DNA from: Leisingera methylohalidivorans DSM 14336
GTDB lineage: Bacteria > Pseudomonadota > Alphaproteobacteria > Rhodobacterales > Rhodobacteraceae
Direction of reading: 5' to 3'
DNA: 64,000 nt
NCBI RefSeq assembly: GCF_000511355.1
Contig: NC_023135.1
Coordinates: 2,630,371-2,694,370 of the forward strand
The notes under the pieces were generated by a model. The model worked only from the letters and a program-made list of their open reading frames with translations, did no database searches and was not told the origin of the DNA. Position numbers and translations under genes: made by a program. The first letter of the stretch is position 1; each line of letters begins with the position of its first letter. Shown here piece by piece: positions 18,141 through 25,468 of the stretch.

Positions 18141-18617
18141 TCAAATCCCGGCTGCGGACCCAGGCCGTTCTCGCGGCCGCTGCGTGTGCCAGATGGCGCC
18201 CTCGGGCGGGTTGACGATTTCCCACATATAGACCCGCTTGTCGTACCAGTTGACCATTTTCTCCTTGCCGTCTTCGAACACCACCACACAATAGCTGCCA
18301 TCGGCCGGATCACAGCTGTCGCGCCCCAGCAGCGTCACGATGACCGGATCTACCAGGTGGCGGCTGACCAGCACTTGCGCCTTGACCATCTTGCCCGACA
18401 GATACAGCCCGCCGGCAAACAGCGCCGCCGCCAGCAGGATGAAACCGGGCGCTGTGAAGTTTCTGAACGGGGCCGCCCTGGCAATGCCCGGTGCAAAGGC
18501 CACAAAAACCAGCCGCCCGAAAAAACCCGCAAATGCAATAATCCCGATCAGGACAACGTTGCTGGTCAGCTGTTGCGAACCCGCGGCATCCGCCGACGGG
18601 TCAAATCCAAAATTCAA
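18141..18617 (-). CDS. Small two-helix membrane protein of unknown function
   Basis: 158 aa from a TTG start at 18615-18617, chosen because GGAGG (18624-18628) lies six bases upstream; a longer ATG frame at 18665 has no ribosome binding site. Two hydrophobic helices (VVLIGIIAFAGFFGRLVFVAF and FILLAAALFAGGLYLSG) are followed by a soluble domain of about 85 residues containing SCDPADGSYCVVVFEDGKEK and NWYDKRVYMWEIVNPPEG. The two cysteines (DSCDPADGSYC) could form a disulphide. The frame is well organised and codon use looks normal, so I consider it real, but no family is recognised. Confidence 0.6.
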   Translation of the reverse strand: MNFGFDPSADAAGSQQLTSNVVLIGIIAFAGFFGRLVFVAFAPGIARAAPFRNFTAPGFILLAAALFAGGLYLSGKMVKAQVLVSRHLVDPVIVTLLGRDSCDPADGSYCVVVFEDGKEKMVNWYDKRVYMWEIVNPPEGAIWHTQRPRERPGSAAGI

Positions 18618-18793
18618 AACCTGCCTCCAATATCGTATAGCTTGAAAATGCCGTCCAGAAATCAATTCATTCGGGCAGAAAAATGTCCGCCGCCTGCCGG
18701 TTTCGTCAAACTTCTGAGATTTTTTTCAGCCGACGGCACCTTGGGCAGCCCGCCCCCGTTTTCGATGTTGCAAAGACCTTGAAAAGACGCCGC

Positions 18794-18922
18794 TCAACGC
18801 CGGACTGACACTGCCGCCTGCACGCCTAACGCGCCGCCCTGCGCCCGCGGCAGAGTCACCGGCAACAGCGCACCGCCTGCAAGAATCGCCGCACAAGCGG
18901 CCATCAAGATATCGCGTTTCAT
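18794..18922 (-). CDS. Tiny exported-peptide ORF, 42 aa
   Basis: It begins MKRDILMAACAAILAGGALL and continues with a Pro/Arg and Ala/Gly-rich tail ending SVRR. A very strong Shine-Dalgarno (AGGAGGGG) sits just upstream with good spacing to the ATG at 18920-18922, which argues for real translation. The whole chain is essentially a signal peptide plus about 17 residues. It could be a secreted peptide or the truncated N-terminus of a lost exported protein. It lies downstream of another tiny ORF of similar start (MKR). Confidence 0.45.
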   Translation of the reverse strand: MKRDILMAACAAILAGGALLPVTLPRAQGGALGVQAAVSVRR

Positions 18923-18971
18923 TGCATCCCCTCCTGAATTCGGGCTGGTTATCCTGCCGTTCCGCGTCCGC

Positions 18972-19127
18972 TCAGGCGCGGCTGCCAGAAAATTCCGGGG
19001 CCAGGCATATGCGGCCCGGGTTGCCGGGCTGCGTGCCTTTCGCCGGGGCGCTCAGCGCCGCTGCTATGCAGGATGCTAGTACTATTGGCCCAAACGGCGA
19101 TGTCATCGGCTTAAACAGGCGTTTCAT
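18972..19127 (-). CDS. Tiny exported-peptide ORF, 51 aa, divergent from tetR-type gene
   Basis: It begins MKRLFKPMTSPFGPIVLASC followed by IAAALSAPAKG, a plausible signal or lipoprotein-like N-terminus, and ends FSGSRA. GAGGAAAC precedes the ATG (19125-19127) by about 4 bases. It is the first gene leftward from the regulator's operator region and is followed 50 bp later by the second tiny ORF. A TetR target transcript is likely; the function is unknown. Confidence 0.4.
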   Translation of the reverse strand: MKRLFKPMTSPFGPIVLASCIAAALSAPAKGTQPGNPGRICLAPEFSGSRA

Positions 19128-19183
19128 AACAGTTTCCTCAATCGTTAGGGTGTACCATTCGGTTAACCCATGAATTTTGTATG

Positions 19184-19195
19184 TACTGGTCAGTA
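19184..19195. promoter_or_regulatory. Palindromic TetR-type operator 1
   Basis: TACTGGTCAGTA, symmetric except for the two central bases, within TATGTACTGGTCAGTAAATT. It resembles TACTGACCAGTA-like operators of TetR-family regulators. It lies between the tiny ORF (start 19127) and the regulator gene. Confidence 0.5.
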
Positions 19196-19311
19196 AATTA
19201 ACTCAAGGAAAATTTGCCGCCGCCTGTGTGCAGCAGGGTATCCAGACCGCTCACCATTGAAATTACGAAACAAAAACTTTTGCGTTTTCGCCTCAAGGGA
19301 TCAAATGTATG

Positions 19312-19323
19312 TACAGACCGGTA
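19312..19323. promoter_or_regulatory. Palindromic TetR-type operator 2
   Basis: TACAGACCGGTA, within TATGTACAGACCGGTACACA; TGTAC-N6-GTACA is a perfect inverted repeat. It shares TATGTAC and the half-site spacing with operator 1, and ends 16 bp before the regulator ATG, so autoregulation is likely. Confidence 0.55.
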
Positions 19324-19339
19324 CACATAAGGACGAATC

Positions 19340-19909
19340 ATGCGCCCGAACAAACGAGATGAATTGGTTCGCAAAGCCCTGGAAGTGTTCTACCGCAGCG
19401 GATTTCACGCCACGGGAATGGACACGCTGGTCAAGGAAACCGGCGTATCCAAGACCTCCATGTACAAGCATTTCCGTACCAAGGATGACCTGATCATTGC
19501 TGTCCTGCAGCTGCGGGACGCGAACTTCCGCAGCTGGCTGTATGGCCGCATGGAGGAACTGTCGGACACACCGGCGGGACAACTGATCGGTATCTTCACC
19601 GCCCTGGGGGAATGGTTCGGCAAGCCCGAATTTGCCGGCTGTATGTTTGTAAAGGCCAGCTCCGAATTTCAGGACCACGCGCATCCGGTGTACAAGCAGG
19701 CCAGCGAACACAAGCAGATGCTGCTGGACCATTTCACCGCCCTGGCCAGATCGGCAGGGGCGCCTGATCCGGCGGCACTGGCCCGGCGGCTATTGATGCT
19801 GAAGGAAGGCGCCATTGTCCTGGCTGCCATGTCGGTCACTCCCGATCCGGCAGAGGACGCGCTGCAAACCGCCCGGTTGCTGTTGCAGCCTTATCTGGAA
19901 AACAGCTGA
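19340..19909 (+). CDS. TetR/AcrR family transcriptional regulator
   Basis: 189 aa. The N-terminal HTH (residues about 1-55) reads RDELVRKALEVFYRSGFHAT, MDTLVKETGVSKTSMYKHFRTKDDLI, the canonical TetR_N pattern. The ligand-binding domain contains EFAGCMFVKASSEFQD, a motif common in a TetR subgroup that may sense electrophiles or small organics through its cysteine. GGACGAATC upstream supports the start. It is divergent from two tiny ORFs, with two related palindromes in the gap, and convergent with the transglycosylase gene 7 bp downstream. Confidence 0.95.
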   Translation: MRPNKRDELVRKALEVFYRSGFHATGMDTLVKETGVSKTSMYKHFRTKDDLIIAVLQLRDANFRSWLYGRMEELSDTPAGQLIGIFTALGEWFGKPEFAGCMFVKASSEFQDHAHPVYKQASEHKQMLLDHFTALARSAGAPDPAALARRLLMLKEGAIVLAAMSVTPDPAEDALQTARLLLQPYLENS

Positions 19910-19916
19910 CCGCGCT

Positions 19917-20723
19917 TTATTTACCCAGCCGGAAAACACACCCGTCGGACAAAAACTGCGGCGGCGTCATGCACAGGCCGCGCGCCACCTGATAGGCAGC
20001 CAGGACCTTGGGCACGTAATCGCGCGTCTCGGCATAGGGCGGCACCCCCTGATGCGAGCGCACAGCCCCTTCCCCCGCGTTGTAGCCGGCCAGAACCAAA
20101 ATGGGATCGCCGCCGAATTCCCCCATCAGCCAGTTGAGATACTGAATACCCCCGGCAATGTTCTGCTGCGCCTCCAGTGCATCGCTCACCCCGAAGCGTT
20201 TGGCGGTATCGGGCATCAGCTGCATCAGCCCCTGCGCCCCGGCAGAGCTGACCGCATCTGCCTTGCCGGCAGATTCAACTGCGATCACCGCCAGGACCAG
20301 GGCCGGCGACACCTCGGTGCCGACGCTTTCGGTCAGGATCTGCACTCCGCGTTCCTGCACGATATCCTGCATCAGCTGCAAACGCGGGGCTGCCAGGCCT
20401 TTGGCTCCGCTCAAGGCCTGCAGGGCGTCATCCAGACGCCCCGGCCCTGATCCCTCAAGCCCGAAGGCGACCTTGTCCCAGAACCAGCCATAACGGCCGG
20501 CCGGTTTTGCACCGCTGTCTGCGGCAATTGCCGCAGGCGCCGGCAGCTCTGCCTCAGGTTCCGGCTCAATCTGTATGGTAATGCGCTTGCCGGTGCCCGG
20601 GGCCGGCGGCTTGATGCGTTTGGCTTCGAACTGAGGGAAAGGCCGGGGCTGCACCTCCTGCGCCACTGCAGCCAGTGGCATGGCACAGGCTGCCAGCGCC
20701 AATACTGCGGTCCGGATCGACAT
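19917..20723 (-). CDS. Lytic murein transglycosylase (SLT, Slt70/MltE-like)
   Basis: 268 aa from ATG 20721-20723, giving a signal peptide MSIRTAVLALAACAMPLAAVAQ, so periplasmic. The N-terminal third is a Pro-rich linker. The SLT domain occupies about 135-255: catalytic E150 in VIAVESAGK, then AGAQGLMQLMPDTAKRFGV, NIAGGIQYLNWLMGEFGGD and LVLAGYNAGEGAV. It cleaves peptidoglycan glycan strands with formation of 1,6-anhydroMurNAc. The adjacent Tad pilus locus raises the possibility that it opens the wall for pilus assembly, but it is encoded on the other strand, so this is inference. Confidence 0.93.
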   Translation of the reverse strand: MSIRTAVLALAACAMPLAAVAQEVQPRPFPQFEAKRIKPPAPGTGKRITIQIEPEPEAELPAPAAIAADSGAKPAGRYGWFWDKVAFGLEGSGPGRLDDALQALSGAKGLAAPRLQLMQDIVQERGVQILTESVGTEVSPALVLAVIAVESAGKADAVSSAGAQGLMQLMPDTAKRFGVSDALEAQQNIAGGIQYLNWLMGEFGGDPILVLAGYNAGEGAVRSHQGVPPYAETRDYVPKVLAAYQVARGLCMTPPQFLSDGCVFRLGK

Positions 20724-21078
20724 TGCTCTGCCTGCCTGTGGTTTCAATCCGTTCCAACCTGTGAAAATTGGCGCCCGAAGGCCAGTATTCCTGCCCCAGA
20801 ATCTGGCGCAACCGCCTTATTTGCCCCGGACTGGCGCTGAAATATCACGGGACACGATAAGGTAACAAAAAATTAATCGCGCAAAATCAGATGGATGCGG
20901 AACTTATTGCCGAAAAGTAAAAATTGGGCGGCTCCATGCGGATTTCAGCCCAAATCCTGCCACGCTGCACTGGCTATATGTATTCATCCAAGCCGGACAG
21001 TGGTCGAGCAGGTGAGAGAGCAGACCCTGGCGAGATGGCGGGATGACACATTCAGAGATCCTTTGGAGGGACCGAACC
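20724..21078. other. 355-bp divergent control region between the transglycosylase and the first pilin gene
   Basis: No gene seen. The distal part is AT-richer (around 20868-20935, AACAAAAAATTAATCGCGC), as expected of a promoter. The last 70 bp (from GAGAGAGC at about 21012) is a leader that is partly duplicated in front of the second pilin gene and carries GGAGGG. Confidence 0.4.
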
Positions 21079-21258
21079 ATGATCAAATTCATCAAAAACT
21101 TCCGCAAAGACGACTCCGGCGCCGTGACTGTTGACTGGGTTGTGCTGACCGCAGCCGTCGCCGCTCTGGGCGGTGTTGTCTACACCGCTATCGAAGACGG
21201 TGCTTCGGACCTGACCAGCAAAACCGGCTCCTACCTGAGCACCCAGGCTCCGACCTGA
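21079..21258 (+). CDS. Flp/Fap-type pilin 1
   Basis: 59 aa. It is the major-type Tad pilus subunit. A short charged leader (MIKFIKNFRKDDSG) precedes the hydrophobic spine AVTVDWVVLTAAVAALGGVV; cleavage by the prepilin peptidase after the Gly is expected. The usual ATAIEYGL of Flp pilins is replaced by AVTVDWVVL, with an acidic Asp at the +5-like position. The ATG at 21079-21081 follows GGAGGG by 8 bases. It is followed by a strong terminator, so it probably gives an abundant monocistronic mRNA. Confidence 0.9.
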   Translation: MIKFIKNFRKDDSGAVTVDWVVLTAAVAALGGVVYTAIEDGASDLTSKTGSYLSTQAPT

Positions 21259-21289
21259 TCTCATTTAGTGGTCTGACTTGACCGCGTTA

Positions 21290-21325
21290 CAGGCCGCCCG
21301 TTCCCGGGCGGCCTGTTTCTATTTC
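21290..21325 (+). terminator. Intrinsic terminator after pilin 1
   Basis: CAGGCCGCCCG (21290-21300) pairs perfectly with CGGGCGGCCTG (21305-21315) across TTCC, followed by TTTCTATTT. It separates pilin 1 from the rest of the locus. Confidence 0.88.
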
Positions 21326-21654
21326 AGGCTGACGTTAGCCGCGCAAAAAGCGGACTGGCATCAACCACGCAGGAAGCAAGCCAATTCAGGCCTTTCATAT
21401 TTCGGTGCAAAAGCGTTAGCCTCCTGTTGCACCCCTTCCAAATCTCGCCGCCTTCCTCAGGTATTTCCAGCGGTCAGCTTAACCGTCCGGTTTCCCGGCA
21501 ATAGGGCAGAAAACTCAGTATTACGCCCCATTAACGCCCTATTCATAAAGCTTAATAGACTCATCAACCGGCGGGCAGGCCAGAAGGAGAGAGCTGACCA
21601 GATCGCCCGGCGGGTCAGATACAGCATTTCAGTTTCCTTTGGAGGGACCAAACC
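21326..21654. other. Gap between the two near-identical pilin genes
   Basis: About 330 bp with no convincing gene. It must hold a second promoter, since a strong terminator precedes it; TTAACCGTCC (21479) and the AT-rich stretch 21520-21560 are candidates. The final 70 bp (from GGAGAGAGCTGACC) resemble the leader of pilin 1, including an identical CCTTTGGAGGGACC before the ATG, showing that the duplication included the 5' leader. Confidence 0.45.
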
Positions 21655-21834
21655 ATGATCAAATTCTTCAAAAACTTCCGCAAAGACGACTCCGGCGCCG
21701 TGACTGTTGACTGGGTTGTTCTGACCGCAGCTGTCGCCGCTCTGGGCGGCGTGGTCTACACCGCTATTGAAGACGGTGCTTCGGACCTGACCAGCAAAAC
21801 CGGCTCCTATCTGAGCACCCAGGCTCCGACCTGA
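21655..21834 (+). CDS. Flp/Fap-type pilin 2 (near-identical copy)
   Basis: 59 aa, differing from pilin 1 only at residue 5 (Phe instead of Ile: MIKFFKNFRKDD). The nucleotide sequences are also nearly identical, so the duplication is recent or maintained by gene conversion. Same GGAGGG ribosome binding site at the same spacing. Unlike pilin 1 it is not followed by a T-tailed terminator; only a GAGGCGGC/GCCGCCTC inverted repeat (about 21850-21885) separates it from pilin 3, so it may be co-transcribed with the assembly genes. Confidence 0.92.
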   Translation: MIKFFKNFRKDDSGAVTVDWVVLTAAVAALGGVVYTAIEDGASDLTSKTGSYLSTQAPT

Positions 21835-21916
21835 TCACTGCCTGACTTGAGAGGCGGCAACGGGCAGTCCGGCGCCGCCTCCACCCCGGAACCGTTTTGG
21901 CAGCGAGGTTCAGACT

Positions 21917-22093
21917 GTGAAAAAGCTACGTTTTTATATCGCAAGCGACGACGGCGCGGTTACCGTCGACTGGGTTGTCCTGTGCGCTGCAATCGTCGGG
22001 ATGGCCGCAATGATTGCAGCGGCAATGGAAGATGGCGCCCTGGGCGCGGCGCAAGCAATTGCCGCCTACATGTCCAACTGGTCGTTCAGCTGA
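21917..22093 (+). CDS. Divergent Flp-like pilin 3 (minor pilin candidate)
   Basis: 58 aa from a GTG start at 21917-21919 with GAGG 8-10 bases upstream. The pattern parallels the other two pilins: short leader MKKLRFYIASDDG, then AVTVDWVVLCAAIVGMAAM. It shares the DDGAVTVDWVVL core, but the rest is different: there is a Cys in the spine, EDGALGAAQAIAAYM after it, and an aromatic C-terminus (SNWSFS) instead of the Ser/Thr-rich tail. It probably serves as a minor or initiating subunit. It lies 97 bp upstream of cpaB. Confidence 0.8.
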   Translation: MKKLRFYIASDDGAVTVDWVVLCAAIVGMAAMIAAAMEDGALGAAQAIAAYMSNWSFS

Positions 22094-22190
22094 ATCCGGC
22101 AGAAGCCCAGAGCTCCAGTCACAGTTTGAACAATCCAGCAGCCGGCTCCGCCCCGCGGGGCGCCGGTCGAAATGTATGAGAGGTATCGCA

Positions 22191-23048
22191 ATGCGTGCAG
22201 TTTTCGGACTTGTGCTGATCGTCGGGGTGGCCCTCGCAGGCGGCGCCGTCATGATGGCCAAAAACTATATCTCGGCCTATCAGAATGAACTGGCCAACGA
22301 ACGCGCAGCCCGTGCCGAGGCGGTGCCGATGGTGGATGTTTTCGTTGCCACCAAACCCTTGAAATACGGCGAGCGGCTGTCCCAAGAAGCCGTGCGTGCC
22401 GTGCGCTGGCCGCAGAACGCCATCCCCGAGGGCGCCTTTACAACCCTGGAGGCGCTGTTTCCGCCGCATGCCGGTGATCAGCTGAGGGTGGTTCTGCGCG
22501 CCATGGAAGCGGATGAAGCCATCATGGCCGTCAAGGTTACCGCGCCGGGCAAAGACGCCGGCATCACCTCCCGGCTGCAGCGCGGCATGCGCGCCTTTGC
22601 AATCAAGGTCGATGTCTCATCCGGCGTTTCGGGCTTCCTGCGGCCTGGCGACAAGGTGGACGTCTACTGGACCGGCATGATGCCCGGCTCGGCCGGTGCC
22701 CGCGGTGAAGTCACCCGTCTGATCCAAACCAATGTGGAACTGGTGGCCGTGGACCAAAGTGCCGGCGGCGACATCAACGAAGCCATCATTGCCCGCACCG
22801 TCACCGTTGCCGCCCACCCCAAGCAGGTCGCCGCGCTGGCACAGGCGCAATCCACCGGGCGGCTGTCGCTGGCCCTGGTCGGCGCCGGCGATGACACAAT
22901 CGCCTCGGTTGTCGAAGTGGACCAGCGCTCCTTGCTGGGCCTGGGGGCCCTGGAAGCGCCGCAGGAAGTGGAAAAGGAAAAAGTCTGCACCATCCGCACC
23001 CGCCGCGGAGCAGAGGTTGTGGAGATTCCGATCCCCTGCACCAACTAG
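22191..23048 (+). CDS. cpaB: Tad pilus assembly protein CpaB (RcpC)
   Basis: 285 aa. It begins MRAVFGLVLIVGVALAGGAV, an N-terminal membrane anchor, then an SAF/antifreeze-like domain (VPMVDVFVATKPLKYGERLSQEAVRAVRWPQN) and the CpaB/RcpC region (MRAFAIKVDVSSGVSGFLRPGDKVDVYWT). It is a periplasmic partner of the secretin. An ATG five codons earlier (22176) is possible, but AGAGGT fits 22191 better. It is the first assembly gene of the tad locus, following pilin 3. Two C-terminal cysteines (VCTIRTRRG.., PIPCTN) may pair. Confidence 0.94.
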   Translation: MRAVFGLVLIVGVALAGGAVMMAKNYISAYQNELANERAARAEAVPMVDVFVATKPLKYGERLSQEAVRAVRWPQNAIPEGAFTTLEALFPPHAGDQLRVVLRAMEADEAIMAVKVTAPGKDAGITSRLQRGMRAFAIKVDVSSGVSGFLRPGDKVDVYWTGMMPGSAGARGEVTRLIQTNVELVAVDQSAGGDINEAIIARTVTVAAHPKQVAALAQAQSTGRLSLALVGAGDDTIASVVEVDQRSLLGLGALEAPQEVEKEKVCTIRTRRGAEVVEIPIPCTN

Positions 23049-23080
23049 AAATTTCATTTTAGCGCCGACCTTTACAGGCT

Positions 23081-23114
23081 CAGCCGTCCTTTTTCAGCAA
23101 AGGGCGGCTGTTTT
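23081..23114 (+). terminator. Hairpin after cpaB (terminator-like)
   Basis: CAGCCGTCCTTT (23081-23092) pairs with AAAGGGCGGCTG (23099-23110), containing one wobble pair, and is followed by TTTT. It lies 33 bp after the cpaB stop and before cpaC. Partial termination would uncouple pilin/cpaB from the secretin genes. Confidence 0.65.
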
Positions 23115-23262
23115 GCCTGTTGCGCAGGCCCCACAATGGCCTCCGGTCAGGAACACCCCCGAAGCCATTGATTCTTGCAATAATTCGGGATCTGCACCAC
23201 AGTGCCCGAAAGAGCGGGCAAAAAGACCCGTATTTTGAGGCGTGATCGGAAAGGCAGGTCAC

Positions 23263-24669
23263 ATGGCAATTGGACGGTTCGTAGCGGCGGCCCTGCTGGG
23301 TCTATCGCTGATTGGTATGCCGCAGGCAGACGGAGCATCAGCGCAATCATTGCGGGTGGTGAAAAAAGGCACGGCATCCAGGCTGGACGTGCCGATGAAC
23401 CGCGCCGTGGTGGTGGAAAGCGAAATCCCTTTTGCTGAGCTCAGCATTGCCAACCCCAGCATTGCAGACATCTCCTCCCTGTCCGACCGCACGATCTATG
23501 TGCTGGGCAAATCGCCCGGCCTGACCACGCTGACGCTGCTGGACGGCTCCGGCCGGCTGATCACCAATGTCGATGTGCGGGTGGCCGCGGATGTGACCGA
23601 ATTCAAGGAACGCCTGCGCCAGATCCTGCCCAATGAAAAAATCGAAGTCCGCACCGCCAATGACGGCATCGTGCTGTCCGGCACCGTGTCCAGCGCAGTG
23701 CGGCTGCAGCGGGCGCTGGACCTGGCTGAACGCTATGCGCCGGAACGGGTCAGCAATCTGATGTCGGTCGGCGGCGTGCAGCAGGTGATGCTCAAAGTCC
23801 GCTTTGCCGAAATGCAGCGCTCGGTCTCCAAATCCCTGAGCGCTTCGCTGGGCTTCAACGGCGGCACCGGCAGCGGCCGCACCGGCGGCGTCAACACGCT
23901 CAACACATCCGGCGCGCTGGCCAACTCTCTGGCTGGCAACATCCCGGCTGCCAACGCCAACACCGGCGCCTTCCTGTTCGGCTTCAACGCAGGCTCTGTC
24001 CAGGTCAGCCTGCTGCTGGAAGCGCTGGAGCAAAAGGGCGTTGTCCGCACCCTCGCCGAACCCAACCTGTCCGCTTTGTCAGGGCAGGAGGCGAAATTCC
24101 TGGCCGGCGGTGAGTACCCGGTTCCGATTGCCCAGGAAGACGGTGTCATCACGGTTGATTTCAAACCATTCGGCATCGAACTGAACTTCATTCCCCGGGT
24201 GATCGACGGCGATCTCATCAATCTGGAACTGAACGCGGCGGTCTCGTCCATCGACCCGTCCAATTCGCTTGAACTCAGCGGCCTGACCATCGACGCCTTC
24301 TCCCGGCGCGAGACCTCCACCACTGTGGAAATGCGCGACGGCGAGAGCTTTGCCATTGCCGGTCTGATCCGCGACGAGTTCCTCGACAATTCCTCGCAGC
24401 TGCCCTGGCTGGGCGATGTGCCGGTGCTGGGGGCGCTGTTCCGCAGCGCCGACTACCAGCGCGAACAGACCGAGCTGGTGATTATCGTCAGCGCCCATCT
24501 GGTCACCCCGACCCGCGGCGAGGCGCTGACCCTGCCGACCGACCGGGTGGCGCCGCCGAGCGAAAAGGACCTGTTCCTGTTCGGGCGCACCTCCCGCAGC
24601 AAAAACGGCCCGGCTGCCGAAGTGGCCAAACAGGATTTCAATGGCTCTTACGGCTACGTGCTGGACTGA
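23263..24669 (+). CDS. cpaC: Tad outer-membrane secretin CpaC (RcpA)
   Basis: 468 aa. Start MAIGRFVAAALLGLSLIGMPQ gives a signal peptide ending near ASAQS. An N0/BON-like periplasmic region follows: VVVESEIPFAELSIANPSIADI, then VLGKSPGLTTLTLLDGSG. The secretin core includes VMLKVRFAEMQRSVSKSLS and the diagnostic ALEQKGVVRTLAEPNLSALSGQEAKFLAGGEYPVP, and ends SFAIAGLIRDEF..LPWLGDVPVLGALFRS. It forms the outer-membrane channel for the Flp pilus. It follows cpaB across a terminator-like hairpin and is 15 bp upstream of the OmpA-like lipoprotein. Confidence 0.96.
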   Translation: MAIGRFVAAALLGLSLIGMPQADGASAQSLRVVKKGTASRLDVPMNRAVVVESEIPFAELSIANPSIADISSLSDRTIYVLGKSPGLTTLTLLDGSGRLITNVDVRVAADVTEFKERLRQILPNEKIEVRTANDGIVLSGTVSSAVRLQRALDLAERYAPERVSNLMSVGGVQQVMLKVRFAEMQRSVSKSLSASLGFNGGTGSGRTGGVNTLNTSGALANSLAGNIPAANANTGAFLFGFNAGSVQVSLLLEALEQKGVVRTLAEPNLSALSGQEAKFLAGGEYPVPIAQEDGVITVDFKPFGIELNFIPRVIDGDLINLELNAAVSSIDPSNSLELSGLTIDAFSRRETSTTVEMRDGESFAIAGLIRDEFLDNSSQLPWLGDVPVLGALFRSADYQREQTELVIIVSAHLVTPTRGEALTLPTDRVAPPSEKDLFLFGRTSRSKNGPAAEVAKQDFNGSYGYVLD

Positions 24670-24684
24670 TAGGGAGTGGCACAA

Positions 24685-25314
24685 ATGATCAGAACCGCTG
24701 CAATTTTCGGCATTCTTCTGGCCGCGGCCGCCTGTGAACGGGAAGCCGGCCGTGAGTTGAACCGTGCGGGGGACTTTGGCGAGTCGACCCTCAGCAATGC
24801 AGCGGTGATGAGCGGCGAACGCAGTTTCGCCATTCAATTGGCCAGCCGGTTCGCCAAGGAAGTGCCCACCACCATCAACTTCGACTTTGACAGCGCCCGG
24901 CTGGATCAGACAGCACGGTCGGTCCTGGACCGCCAGGCAGTCTGGATCCGGCAATTCCCCGAAGTGCGCTTCCGCGTCTTCGGCCACACCGACGCGGTCG
25001 GCAGCAATGCCTATAACAAATCCCTTGGCCTGCGCCGGGCCCGCGCGGCTGTGACCTATCTGGTGTCCCGCGGCATCAGCCGCAGCCGGCTGGAAGCAGT
25101 GGTCTCCTATGGTGAAACCCAGCCGCTGATCCCGACGCCGGAGCGCGAACGCCGCAACCGCCGGACGGTGACCGAGGTCAGCGGTTTCCTCAAGCGCCAC
25201 CCGACGGTGCTGGACGGGAAATACGCCCAGATCATCTATCGCGAATATCTGGAAAGCGCGGTTCCGGGCACCACCCTGACCGCACAGCAGTCGCTGGAGC
25301 GCACGCTGCAGTAG
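24685..25314 (+). CDS. OmpA-family lipoprotein of the tad locus
   Basis: 209 aa from the ATG at 24685, 8 bases after AGGGAG (a GTG nine bases earlier is less likely). The N-terminus MIRTAAIFGILLAAAAC carries a lipobox, so the mature protein is outer-membrane anchored at Cys17. The OmpA_C domain covers about 60-165: INFDFDSARLDQTARSVLDRQ, RVFGHTDAVGSNAYNKSLGLRRARAAVTYLVSRGI, and ERRNRRTVTEV with the peptidoglycan diaminopimelate-binding Asp/Arg pair. It occupies the place of cpaD in other tad loci and may anchor the secretin to the wall. Confidence 0.9.
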   Translation: MIRTAAIFGILLAAAACEREAGRELNRAGDFGESTLSNAAVMSGERSFAIQLASRFAKEVPTTINFDFDSARLDQTARSVLDRQAVWIRQFPEVRFRVFGHTDAVGSNAYNKSLGLRRARAAVTYLVSRGISRSRLEAVVSYGETQPLIPTPERERRNRRTVTEVSGFLKRHPTVLDGKYAQIIYREYLESAVPGTTLTAQQSLERTLQ

Positions 25315-25353
25315 CCAGATTCCGCGATCCGTTGATTACGAAGTAGTAACAAT

Positions 25354-25382
25354 TCCCCAGATTTGGGGATTTTTGGCCCCAA
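25354..25382 (+). promoter_or_regulatory. Overlapping, mutually exclusive hairpins between ompA-like gene and cpaE
   Basis: Hairpin 1: TCCCCA (25354-25359) with TGGGGA (25364-25369), followed by TTTTT: a small intrinsic terminator. Hairpin 2: TTGGGG (25363-25368) with CCCCAA (25377-25382). Both use the same central TGGGG, so only one can form. This is the layout of a terminator/anti-terminator switch or attenuator. Confidence 0.45.
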
Positions 25383-25468
25383 TATCGCCTAGATTGCCAC
25401 CGACATTGTTTCCAAGAGGCGGACTGTGCCCAAAGCCCGGTCTGCCCATGTGAACAAGGATGATGGCG

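Noticed and set aside
22149..22162. CGCCCCGCGGGGCG palindrome upstream of cpaB as a terminator
   Set aside because: No T run follows and it lies only about 30 bp before the cpaB start; it is more likely a local GC-rich coincidence.
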